9,440 bases of DNA from Myxococcota bacterium (lineage in GTDB: Bacteria > Myxococcota > Polyangia > GCA-2747355 > JAKLHH01): assembly GCA_022710245.1 (NCBI GenBank), contig JAKLHH010000210.1, positions 1-9,440 on the forward strand. The letters are read 5' to 3'. A model generated the notes under the pieces. That model worked only from the letters and a program-made list of their open reading frames with translations, was not told the DNA's origin and did not search any database. Position 1 is the first letter of the stretch. Each line of letters begins with the position of its first letter. Both the position numbers and the translations under genes were made by a program. Shown here piece by piece: positions 1 through 9,440 of the stretch.

Positions 1-2
1 AG

Positions 3-1319
3 GTGGACGCGCGCGTGCCGGGGGCCTGCCTCTGGGGCAGGCGCGCCGGCGGCGCCGGGAGCGAGTCGCTCCGCGGCGCCGCGGTCGACTCGCAGGGCCG
101 CGTCTACCTCGTCGGCGACTTCACCGGCAAGACAGACCTCGGGGATGGCGCCGTGAATAGCAAGAGCGGCACGGCGGACATCTTCGTCCTCGCGCTCGAC
201 GCGACCGGTGCGCACCGCTGGTCGAAGGTGCTGGCGAGCGGCGGGACGGATCAGGGCTCGGCCGTGGCGGTTCACCCGACGAGCGGCGACCTCTACGTGC
301 TCGGGTCGTTTCAGGCCCAGCTCAGCGGGGGCGGGGTCCTGGCGACCAGCCCCACCGGCATGGCTGACATCCTGCTCGTGAAATACGGAGCCGACGGGAC
401 CTTCCAGTGGCACAAGGGGATCGGGGGGCTGAAGACCGAGACCCCGCTCGCTGTGGTCGCCACCGCGGACGGAGGCGTGATCATCGCCGGATCCTCCGAG
501 GGCGCGCTCGACGCGGGCAGCGGCCCGCTCTCTCACGCGGGCTCCAACGACGCGCTGCTCGCCAGCTACGACGCGAGCGGCAAGCTCCGCTGGGCGAAGC
601 TCTTCGGCGGCACCGGCCTCGACGAGGCCAGGGGGCTCGCGCTGGACGCGAGCGGCAACGTCTACGTGACGGGCAAGTTCTCGGGCAGCGCGACCTTGAA
701 CGGGAAGAGCCAGACCGCCGTCGGGGGCAGCGACGCCTTCCTGGCGACCTTCACGGCAGACGGCAGCACCGCGTGGTGGAAGGGCTTCGGCGCCACCGGG
801 GACGACTCGGGCCACGCGATCGCCGTTGACGGAGCGACGGTGTTCCTGACCGGGAGCTACTCCGGCGCGCTGAAGCTCGGCTCCATCCAGCTGGTGAACA
901 CCTACCCGCAGGAGATCTTCATCGCCGGGCTCGGCGCCGGGGCTGGCAACTTCGTCTGGGCGCGCCGGCTGAGCAGCTCGGCGACCGCGTCCAGCGAGGG
1001 GCTGGCCGTCGACCCGACCGGCGGGGGAGTGCTGGTCGCCGGCAGCTTCGACTCCGACCTCGACCTCGGCGGCCTCGGCGGCAGCAAGCTGCAGGGCCTG
1101 GGCTTCAGCGACTCCTTCGTCATCGACGTCGGTGACGTGGGCGGCGACCTGCGCTGGGTCCGCCGCTACGGCGGCGCGGCGGCGGACCACGTCTCCGCGC
1201 TCGCCGTCGGAGGCGGGCGGGCGCTCCTCGGCGGGACGTTCTCCCAGTCGGGCTCCTTCTGTGACCCGCTCACGAGCGCCGGCCTCTCCGACGTCTTCGC
1301 CGTCGCTCTCCAGCCCTGA
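3..1319 (+). CDS. SBBP-repeat beta-propeller protein, 5' end probably outside the window
   Basis: The frame is open from the first bases of the window to a TGA at 1317-1319. A GTG at position 3 could serve as a start, but there is no signal peptide, so the true start is probably upstream. The 438 visible residues form seven degenerate repeats of about 55-62 residues. Each has the SBBP pattern: a strand like LALDASGNVYVTGKFSG, then a loop, a strand ending in D-A-F/I-L/V, then G..RWxKxxGG. Such repeats fold as beta-propeller blades, and the family is common in exported proteins of delta-proteobacteria. The last repeat lacks its final RWxKxxGG strand, and the first residues (CLWGRRAGG) look like exactly that strand, so the N-terminus may close the ring. 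The only two cysteines are residues 9 and 420, one at each end. Function is unknown; a surface or periplasmic binding role is inferred. It ends 22 nt before the next gene on the same strand. Confidence 0.82.
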   Translation: MDARVPGACLWGRRAGGAGSESLRGAAVDSQGRVYLVGDFTGKTDLGDGAVNSKSGTADIFVLALDATGAHRWSKVLASGGTDQGSAVAVHPTSGDLYVLGSFQAQLSGGGVLATSPTGMADILLVKYGADGTFQWHKGIGGLKTETPLAVVATADGGVIIAGSSEGALDAGSGPLSHAGSNDALLASYDASGKLRWAKLFGGTGLDEARGLALDASGNVYVTGKFSGSATLNGKSQTAVGGSDAFLATFTADGSTAWWKGFGATGDDSGHAIAVDGATVFLTGSYSGALKLGSIQLVNTYPQEIFIAGLGAGAGNFVWARRLSSSATASSEGLAVDPTGGGVLVAGSFDSDLDLGGLGGSKLQGLGFSDSFVIDVGDVGGDLRWVRRYGGAAADHVSALAVGGGRALLGGTFSQSGSFCDPLTSAGLSDVFAVALQP

Positions 1320-1326
1320 GCTGGCG

Positions 1327-1332
1327 TATAGT
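1327..1332 (+). promoter_or_regulatory. Possible -10 element (TATAGT) for a leaderless OPA mRNA
   Basis: TATAGT matches the bacterial -10 consensus at five of six positions and stands out in GC-rich sequence. It ends 9 nt before the ATG at 1342, which would put transcription start within a few bases of the start codon. No Shine-Dalgarno sequence is visible here and no good -35 box lies upstream. The arrangement fits a leaderless transcript, but it could be chance. Confidence 0.3.
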
Positions 1333-1341
1333 CGGGCGTCG

Positions 1342-2676
1342 ATGCTCCATGCCCTCCTCAACTACTTCCGCGAGCCACCCGCCGCGCCGCCGCTGACCGA
1401 CCGCGCCGAGATCGATCGCAGCTACCAGCGCTGGCGGATCCGGATGCTGTGGGGGAGCCTGGTCGCCTACGGCCTCTTCTACTTCACCCGGAAGAACATC
1501 TCGGTGGCGCAGCCGCTGCTCACCAAGGAGCTCGGGTACTCCAACACGCGCCTCGGCATCCTCGGCTCGGTGCTCTATGTCACCTACGCGCTGGGCAAGG
1601 CGGGCTTCGGCCTGATCGGCGATCGCGTTGACCCGCGCCGCTTCATGGCGGTAGGGCTCACGCTCTCCGCGCTGACCAACGTGGTCTTCGGCCTCACCTC
1701 GAGCCTGACCGTCTTCGCCGTCTGCTGGGGGCTCAACGGCGTCTTCCAGGCCTCGGGCGCGCCCCCCTGCGCGAAGATCTGCGTCCGCTGGTTCAGCGTC
1801 TCCGAGCGCGGCACCAAGTGGGCGATCTGGAACATCTCGCACCAGGCGGGCGGCGGGCTGATCCTCGTCATCGCCGGCCTCTTCGGGCGTGCCTTCGGCT
1901 GGCGCGGCGTCTTCCTCGGACCGGCGGCGCTCTGCCTGCTCGGCGCGGTCTTCATCTACACCATCCTGCGCGACCGCCCCGAGGAGCTCGGGCTGCCGCC
2001 CGTCGACGTCTATCGGGATGATCCGGAGGTGCGCGCGGGCGTGGCCGACCATGACGCCGAGCTCGGCTACTGGCAGCTGATCCTGCGGCGCGTGCTCCTC
2101 AACCCGCAGCTCCTGCTCGTCGCGCTCGGCTCCATGTTCGTCTACGTCGTGCGCTACGGCACGCTCGACTGGGCCACCAAGTACCTGGCCGAGGTGAAGC
2201 ACGTCGATATCGCCTGGGCCAGCAGCACCACCAGCCTGATCGAGTTCATCGGGATTCCCGGCATGCTGCTCGCGGGCTGGATCTCGGATCGCTTCTTCGA
2301 CGCGCGCCGCGCGCCGATCTGCTTCTTCTACCTGATCGCGCTGGCCGGCGTGATCGGGCTCTTCCGCATCATCCCCGCCGGTCACGAGTTCCTCGACGCG
2401 GTGGCGGTCGGCGCCATCGGCTTCTTCACCTATGGGCCGCAGATGCTCCTCGCCGGAGTGGCCCCTGCTGACACCTGCGGGGCGCGGGTGGCCGCCGCCG
2501 CGGTCGGCTTCACCGGGCTGATGAGCTACGTCGGCGCCATCGTCTCCAGCCTCGGCACCGGTACGCTGATCGATCGCCACGGCTGGTCGGGCGCCTTCAT
2601 GCTCTGGAGCGGCTGCGCGCTCCTCGGCGCGCTCGTCATGCTCCCGCTCTGGCGCTCGCGCGGCCGCACCCGCTGA
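1342..2676 (+). CDS. OPA-family MFS transporter or sensor (UhpC/GlpT-like)
   Basis: This 444-residue protein is close to the usual length of the organophosphate:phosphate antiporter family (about 440-460). It has about 12 hydrophobic segments. Family signatures are clear: YFTRKNIS near residue 50 in TM1, ERGTKWAIWNISHQAGGG around 155-171 with H167, the DRPEELGLP block after TM6 as in UhpC, FVYVVRYGTLDW around 266-276, and GIPGMLLAGWISDRFF in the second half. R50 and R271 match the two arginines that bind the phosphate group in GlpT (R45, R269), and H167 matches GlpT H165. The family exchanges sugar phosphates or glycerol-3-phosphate for inorganic phosphate; UhpC instead senses glucose-6-phosphate for the kinase UhpB. 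I cannot decide between transporter and sensor. The frame is open upstream to 1132, but that overlaps the propeller gene and codes for low-complexity sequence. The ATG at 1342 lies in the gap and gives the expected N-terminus. No clear ribosome binding site precedes it. A histidine kinase follows after 82 nt. Confidence 0.92.
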   Translation: MLHALLNYFREPPAAPPLTDRAEIDRSYQRWRIRMLWGSLVAYGLFYFTRKNISVAQPLLTKELGYSNTRLGILGSVLYVTYALGKAGFGLIGDRVDPRRFMAVGLTLSALTNVVFGLTSSLTVFAVCWGLNGVFQASGAPPCAKICVRWFSVSERGTKWAIWNISHQAGGGLILVIAGLFGRAFGWRGVFLGPAALCLLGAVFIYTILRDRPEELGLPPVDVYRDDPEVRAGVADHDAELGYWQLILRRVLLNPQLLLVALGSMFVYVVRYGTLDWATKYLAEVKHVDIAWASSTTSLIEFIGIPGMLLAGWISDRFFDARRAPICFFYLIALAGVIGLFRIIPAGHEFLDAVAVGAIGFFTYGPQMLLAGVAPADTCGARVAAAAVGFTGLMSYVGAIVSSLGTGTLIDRHGWSGAFMLWSGCALLGALVMLPLWRSRGRTR

Positions 2677-2758
2677 CCAGCCCCGGTAGCCTGGCGGCCT
2701 TCGACACCGCGGTCGAAAAGCCGTTGACTCCATTCGCGGGGGATCGGTCAATCGAGGA
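2677..2758 (+). other. Intergenic region before the histidine kinase, with two inverted repeats
   Basis: This 82-nt gap holds a perfect 6-bp inverted repeat, TTCGAC/GTCGAA, at 2700-2705 and 2712-2717 with a 6-nt loop. It also holds a TTGACT at 2724-2729 that resembles a -35 box, paired with GTCAA at 2747-2751 as a 5-bp inverted repeat. There is no T-tract after the first hairpin, so it is not a typical terminator for the upstream gene. No good -10 box sits at the right distance from TTGACT. It may be an operator or promoter region for the kinase gene; this is tentative. Confidence 0.25.
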
Positions 2759-4324
2759 ATGACGCTCGACCCCCTGCGGCTCGACGAGCGCGAGCTCCTC
2801 GACCTGATGGGCCACATGAAGGTCGCGGTCTTCCGCGCGGCTGCCGACTCGTCGCTGCTCGCCGTGAACCCGGCGGGCGCCGAGCTCCTCGGCGCGCGCA
2901 GCCCGGCGGAGCTGGTCGGCCGGCGCTTCGAGGAGTTCTACGAGGAGCCAGCAGACCGCGCGCTCGTCCGCCAGCTCCTCGAGCGTGACGGGACCGTGAG
3001 CGGCTTCCGCTTCCGCGCCCGCCGCCTCGACGGGAGCGTGGTCTGGATGGAGACCAACCTCCGCGCGCGACGCGCCGAGGACGGCACGCTGCTGCTCGAG
3101 GGCTTCGGCCGCCAGCTCGAGGAGCTCGTCGCAGCCGAGGAGGAGATCCGGCGGCTGAGCCAGTTCCTCGGGGTGGTCATCGACAGCGCGAACGTCTGGC
3201 TGGTGGTCCTCGATGCGCAGACGCGGGTGCTGATCTGGAACCGCGCCGCCGAGGCGATCAGCGGCTACTCGCGGGCCGAGGTGATCGGGTCCTCGTCGAC
3301 GTGGGAGGCCCTCTTCCCCGACCCCGAGCACCGGGAGCGGGTCGCCGCCACGGTGCGCGGAGTGATCGGCGGCGCCGAGGTGCGCGGCGAGGAGACCCCC
3401 ATCCGCGCCCGCGACGGCGCCGAGCGCCTGGTCTCCTGGCACGCGCGGGGGCTCCGCGACGAGCACGGCCGCCCGATCGGGGTCGTCGCGCTGGGGCGCG
3501 ATATCACCGTCGAGCGGGCGCTGCTGCGCAAGCTGCAGGCGCAGGAGAGCGAGCAGCGGGCCGAGCTGGAGCGCCAGGTCCGCGCCCGCACCGAGGAGCT
3601 CGAGCGGGCCAACCGAGACCTGCAGCAGCTCGATCGGATGAAGGACCGCTTCCTCGCCAACATCTCCCACGAGCTCCGCACGCCGCTCGTCAGCGGCCTG
3701 GGCTACGTCGACCTGATCCTCGACGGCGGCCTCGGCGCGATCAGCCCGAAGGTCCGCAGGGGGCTGCGCATCTCGCGGCAGAACCTGCAGCGGCTCGCCG
3801 CGCAGATCGACGACCTCCTCGCCTTCACCCAGCACGGGCCGCGGGCAGCCCGCCTCACGCTGGTCGACTTCGCGCTCGGCGAGCTGGTCGAGGAGGCGCT
3901 CCTCGATCTGCGCGCCCAGCTCCGCCCCGGCGCGCGGGTCACCGTCGAGCTCGAGCCGTCGCTGCCCATCCGCGCGGACCGCGAGCAGATCCGGCGCGTG
4001 CTCGTCAACCTGCTGGTGAACGCCGACAAGTTCAGCGGGGAGGAGCCCGAGATCGAGGTCCGCGCCCGCCGGCTCGACGCGCGGCACGCGGAGGTCCGCG
4101 TCCTCGACCGCGGCATCGGCATCCCGGAGGAGGAGCGCGACGCGGTCTTCGAGCGACTCTACCGGTCCTCGCGCACGGACCCCAGCGTCTATCACGGCAC
4201 GGGCCTCGGGCTACACCTGGTGCGGGAGACGCTGCAGGGGCACGGGTGCACGGTGCGAGCCGAGGGCCGAGAGCCCGGGGCCGGCACCGCGATCATCTTC
4301 ACGCTGCCGCTGGCTCCCCCGTGA
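2759..4324 (+). CDS. PAS-PAS sensor histidine kinase, soluble
   Basis: This 521-residue protein has two PAS domains (about 15-122 and 131-251). The second is the more typical, with IWNRAAEAISGYSRAEVIG and a closing GVVALGRDIT. A charged coiled coil (about 252-298) leads into a HisKA domain whose phospho-acceptor is H304 in NISHELRTPL. The HATPase domain (about 405-520) has the N box around N421 (NLLVNADKFS), the G1 box at D450-G454 (DRGIGIP), and the G2 box at 480-485 (GTGLGL). All catalytic motifs look intact. There is no membrane segment, so it should sense a cytoplasmic signal or bind a partner. No response regulator or receiver domain is in the window, so it is an orphan here. The ATG at 2759 directly abuts GAGGA, which is too close for a normal ribosome binding site. 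It is still the best start, because the first PAS domain begins about 12 residues in. The upstream OPA gene, 82 nt away, is the only neighbour that suggests a ligand. Confidence 0.93.
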   Translation: MTLDPLRLDERELLDLMGHMKVAVFRAAADSSLLAVNPAGAELLGARSPAELVGRRFEEFYEEPADRALVRQLLERDGTVSGFRFRARRLDGSVVWMETNLRARRAEDGTLLLEGFGRQLEELVAAEEEIRRLSQFLGVVIDSANVWLVVLDAQTRVLIWNRAAEAISGYSRAEVIGSSSTWEALFPDPEHRERVAATVRGVIGGAEVRGEETPIRARDGAERLVSWHARGLRDEHGRPIGVVALGRDITVERALLRKLQAQESEQRAELERQVRARTEELERANRDLQQLDRMKDRFLANISHELRTPLVSGLGYVDLILDGGLGAISPKVRRGLRISRQNLQRLAAQIDDLLAFTQHGPRAARLTLVDFALGELVEEALLDLRAQLRPGARVTVELEPSLPIRADREQIRRVLVNLLVNADKFSGEEPEIEVRARRLDARHAEVRVLDRGIGIPEEERDAVFERLYRSSRTDPSVYHGTGLGLHLVRETLQGHGCTVRAEGREPGAGTAIIFTLPLAPP

Positions 4325-4330
4325 CGAACC

Positions 4331-6298
<1,968 letters not shown>

Positions 6299-6440
6299 GA
6301 TCGCGCTGTTGTACGACGACACGCCGGTGTGCGTCGACGCGGAAGAATACCACGCACCCCCGCGCGGCCGCCACCGGCGGGCGGATCCGGCTTGCGACCG
6401 CCGTCGGCGCGGTGCGACCCTCGCCGCCATGGAGGCCCCG
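6299..6440. promoter_or_regulatory. Divergent intergenic region with hairpin
   Basis: This stretch separates the start of the Ser/Thr kinase gene (-) from that of the small lipoprotein gene (+). It holds a 9-bp inverted repeat with a 4-nt loop: 6314-6322 pairs with 6327-6336, with one bulged G at 6331. On the - strand two weak -10-like elements are visible. TACAAC (complement of 6308-6313) ends 9 nt before the kinase ATG, and TATTCT (complement of 6343-6348) lies about 45 nt from it. Neither has a good -35 box. The hairpin would be an mRNA leader structure if TATTCT is used, or an operator if TACAAC is used. I see no clear promoter for the + strand gene. Confidence 0.35.
6431..6435 (+). promoter_or_regulatory. 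Strong ribosome binding site (GGAGG) before the small lipoprotein
   Basis: GGAGG lies 5 nt before the ATG at 6441, which is ideal spacing. It decides this start over the ATG at 6429, which is in the same frame but overlaps the GGAGG. It is the main reason to treat the downstream broken reading frame as a real gene. Confidence 0.6.
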
Positions 6441-6719
6441 ATGAGGTGCTGCCGACTCGCCGCTGCTCTGCCTCGCCGCCGCCTGTGACTCCAGCCCCTC
6501 GCCGGTCGCCGACGCTGGGCGCGACCTCGCGCCGGCGGTGGATCAGCGGGCGGTGAGCGGCGAGGCCGCGCTCCCCGACCACGCCCCGGCCGCGCCCGAG
6601 GCGGGTGTCGAGGCCGGCCCCGCCCCGCAGCTCGCGCTGCCGCAGGCGGTGGGCGGCGCGCTCTGGGCCAACCCCACCGTCTTCCCGACTATCCCGGTGC
6701 AGGTGGCGGCGACATCCAG

Positions 6720-6723
<4 letters not shown>
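6441..6723 (+). pseudogene. Small lipoprotein gene, frameshifted in the signal peptide
   Basis: From the ATG at 6441 the frame reads MRCCRLAA and then runs into a TGA at 6486-6488. The +1 frame, which has no start of its own, continues as LLCLAAAC followed by an Asp/Pro/Ala-rich stretch (DSSPSPVADAGRD...) to TAG at 6721-6723. Joining the two by dropping one base near 6462 gives a coherent 93-residue lipoprotein: a basic N-terminus, a hydrophobic core and a lipobox-like LAAAC with Cys at residue 15. The mature part is about 79 residues of low complexity, a style common in myxobacterial lipoproteins, ending near ALWANPTVFPTIPVQV. No domain is recognised and the function is unknown. It could be a recent pseudogene, a sequencing or assembly error, or less likely a programmed frameshift. 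Its TAG overlaps the TAG of the convergent protease gene. Confidence 0.55.
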
Positions 6724-8219
<1,496 letters not shown>

Positions 8220-8252
8220 CGCTGCACCTCCCGTGCTCCGTCGCTCGCCGGG

Positions 8253-9041
8253 TCAGTCGGTGACCACGACGAAGGGGACGTGGAGGACGGCCACGGTCTT
8301 GCCGTCCGGGCCACGGACCGTCCACGTCAGCCGCAGGTTGTTCGCGCGCTGGCTCGCGTTCTGGAAGTAGAGGAAGCCGGAGATCTGCCCGCCCGCTCGC
8401 ACGACGCCCTCGGGGAGCCCGAGGCGCAGCACGTCGTTCGAGGGCGTCCCCGGGTAGTAGCTGTCGTTCCAGGGATAGACGTAGGTCCCGTAGTACGGGG
8501 GCTCGGCCCAGCCGTACGGCCAGGGATCGTAGTAGCGGAACGCGTAGCGCGCCGGTGGATGGACGAAGAAGCGCTGCCCCCGCTCCACGACCACGTGGCC
8601 GGTCCGCCCCGCCACGTGGGCCGCGACCGGGGTCGCCTGGACGCACCGCGCCTCGGCCGCCGGCTCCCGCGCCCAGGGCGGCAGCACCAGCGCCACGTCC
8701 GGCGCGGGCTCCCCGGCGCTGCCCACCGGAGCCTGCTGCGAGGTCCCCGTGTAGGGGTTGATCGCCGAGTAGCGGAAGCCCTGCTCGTCGACGAGCGAGA
8801 AGTCCGCGTAGTTGATCCGCACGTCCGACGCGCCGCGGTTGCTGATGCGCACCGCGATCGGCGTCAGGTAGTTGGGGAGGTCGTAGGGCTGCCCCGACCA
8901 GGCCTCCGCGTCGGCGAGGAGCGTGATGCCTCCCGCCGAGCTCCTGCCCGTCTCGCCCCCCGCCGCCGGCCGGAGGCTGTAGGTCGTCGCGCAAGCGCCG
9001 AGGCCAAGGACCGCGAGCAGGACCGTCGTTCGGGTCGCCAT
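8253..9041 (-). CDS. Hypothetical lipoprotein with aromatic-rich middle segment
   Basis: This 262-residue protein begins with a good lipoprotein signal: MATRTT, a hydrophobic core, and the lipobox LGAC with Cys at residue 17. Residues about 38-100 look like beta-strands of an immunoglobulin-like domain (TPIAVRISNRGASDVRINYADFSLVDEQG). Residues 166-196 are very rich in Tyr and Trp, with 14 aromatic residues in 31, many next to Pro. The last part (about 203-262) again looks like beta-strands, with LPEGVVRAGGQISGFLYFQN. I do not recognise a named family; the pattern resembles uncharacterised lipoproteins seen in delta-proteobacteria. The start is well supported by AGGAGG (complement of 9048-9053), 6 nt before the ATG. 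The protease gene follows 33 nt downstream, which suggests a shared envelope role, though the function is unknown. Confidence 0.88.
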   Translation of the reverse strand: MATRTTVLLAVLGLGACATTYSLRPAAGGETGRSSAGGITLLADAEAWSGQPYDLPNYLTPIAVRISNRGASDVRINYADFSLVDEQGFRYSAINPYTGTSQQAPVGSAGEPAPDVALVLPPWAREPAAEARCVQATPVAAHVAGRTGHVVVERGQRFFVHPPARYAFRYYDPWPYGWAEPPYYGTYVYPWNDSYYPGTPSNDVLRLGLPEGVVRAGGQISGFLYFQNASQRANNLRLTWTVRGPDGKTVAVLHVPFVVVTD

Positions 9042-9286
9042 GCTCCACCTCCTCGCGCTCCGCCCTGAGCAAGCCCCGTGCCCCTGCGCCCGCGCGCCGC
9101 GGCCACCCGGGAGACCTGGCTTCGGGGAGATGCGCGGGGTCAGCCTCGCGGGGTGCGCTCCGCGCGCAGGAATTCTCGACCGAGAGCGCGGACTTCTTCA
9201 TGCCGCGTGCTGCGCGCGCGCGGACGGGCTATAACAGTGGAGCGGCTCCGCACCGCGGACGGCATGAGCCTGGTGGTTTCCCCTCG
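9042..9286. promoter_or_regulatory. Divergent intergenic region
   Basis: This 245-nt region separates the lipoprotein-protease pair (-) from the gene starting at 9287 (+). It carries the lipoprotein ribosome binding site, a small TCTCG/CGAGA inverted repeat with a 2-nt loop at 9174-9185, and TATAAC at 9230-9235. I could not find a convincing promoter for the - strand genes. Open frames across it look like chance products of GC-rich sequence. Confidence 0.4.
9230..9235 (+). promoter_or_regulatory. Probable -10 element (TATAAC) for the gene at 9287
   Basis: TATAAC matches the -10 consensus at five of six positions and is the most A/T-rich spot in this region. It would give a leader of about 45 nt. 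The hexamer 17 nt upstream is GTGCTG, a poor -35 box, so another sigma factor or an activator may be needed if this element is used. Confidence 0.4.
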
Positions 9287-9440
9287 ATGATCACGCGCCG
9301 GAGGTCGCGGCGCCTCGCCCTGAGCGCCCTCGGGCTGGTCAGCCTCCTCGCCCTGCTGGCTGGCGTCGTGGGCTGCTGCGCGTTCTCGGCGCCGCGCTAC
9401 GCCGGCCAGGCCCCCGGGTTCGACGGCGCGCGCTTTCACA
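9287..9440 (+). CDS. Membrane-anchored protein, N-terminal fragment; possible metallo-beta-lactamase-fold hydrolase
   Basis: An open frame from the ATG at 9287 runs off the right edge after 51 codons. It starts with a basic stretch (MITRRRSRR), then a hydrophobic helix (about 10-29) ending in GVVGCC, so the product is either a lipoprotein (Cys 30) or held by an uncleaved membrane helix. The residues after it, Y38 and then GFDGARFH at 44-51, resemble the start of NAPE-PLD/RomA-like metallo-beta-lactamase hydrolases, which often read SDHFDGxRFxN there. This rests on very few residues. No other start lies upstream in frame back to the TATAAC. The ribosome binding site is weak. The ATGA at 9287-9290 overlaps the stop of a short upstream frame (9264-9290, MSLVVSPR). 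Confidence 0.6.
   Translation, partial: MITRRRSRRLALSALGLVSLLALLAGVVGCCAFSAPRYAGQAPGFDGARFH

Noticed and set aside
1132..1341. Upstream extension of the OPA transporter frame by 70 codons
   Set aside because: It lies inside the propeller gene, codes for Ala/Ser/Arg-rich filler, and the family N-terminus fits the ATG at 1342.
2700..2720. TTCGAC/GTCGAA hairpin as an intrinsic terminator for the transporter gene
   Set aside because: Only 6 bp, and followed by AAAAG rather than a T-tract on the + strand; kept only as a possible operator.
2724..2752. TTGACT as a full sigma-70 promoter for the histidine kinase
   Set aside because: The hexamer 17 nt downstream (GTCAAT) matches the -10 consensus at only three positions.
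1270..2817. Long open frame on the - strand (515 codons) opposite the transporter
   Set aside because: Charged, low-complexity product typical of antisense frames in GC-rich genes; the + strand gene is unmistakable.
2636..4195. Long open frame on the - strand (519 codons) opposite the histidine kinase
   Set aside because: Asp/Ala/Glu/Leu-rich shadow of the kinase coding sequence, with no domain motifs.

Overview
The window is very GC-rich (roughly 70% by eye), with strong G/C third-position bias and dense coding. The gene content is an SBBP-repeat propeller, a PknB-type Ser/Thr kinase with a C-terminal extracytoplasmic domain, a PAS-PAS histidine kinase and several Ala/Pro/Asp-rich lipoproteins. 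This suggests a Gram-negative delta-proteobacterial lineage, most likely Myxococcota. That is inferred from family content and style, not from a marker gene. No rRNA, tRNA, CRISPR array, insertion sequence or phage gene was seen.

Left part (1-4324, + strand): the 3' part of a secreted seven-repeat SBBP beta-propeller, then an OPA-family major facilitator (UhpC/GlpT type, both substrate arginines kept), then a soluble PAS-PAS-HisKA-HATPase kinase with no response regulator in view. Middle (4331-6298, - strand): a membrane-anchored Ser/Thr kinase that ends 6 nt from the histidine kinase stop. Its periplasmic C-terminal domain, with four cysteines, is not one I recognise. The 6299-6440 gap between divergent genes holds a hairpin and weak promoter-like elements. 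A short lipoprotein gene (6441-6723, +) follows, with an excellent ribosome binding site but a one-base frameshift in its signal peptide. Its stop codon shares a CTAG palindrome with the stop of the next gene.

Right part (6720-9041, - strand): a two-gene unit made of an aromatic-rich lipoprotein followed by a DegP/HtrA-type protease with catalytic triad and two PDZ domains. Both genes have strong ribosome binding sites and lie 33 nt apart. From 9287 (+) a membrane-anchored protein begins and runs off the window; its first residues hint at a metallo-beta-lactamase-fold hydrolase.

Taken together this is an envelope- and signalling-themed chromosomal region: two protein kinases of different classes, a periplasmic quality-control protease and several surface or periplasmic proteins. 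I found no convincing undescribed multi-gene system. The points most worth a second look are the OPA protein next to a histidine kinase, the orphan sensor domain of the Ser/Thr kinase, the frameshifted lipoprotein, and the possible leaderless start of the OPA gene.
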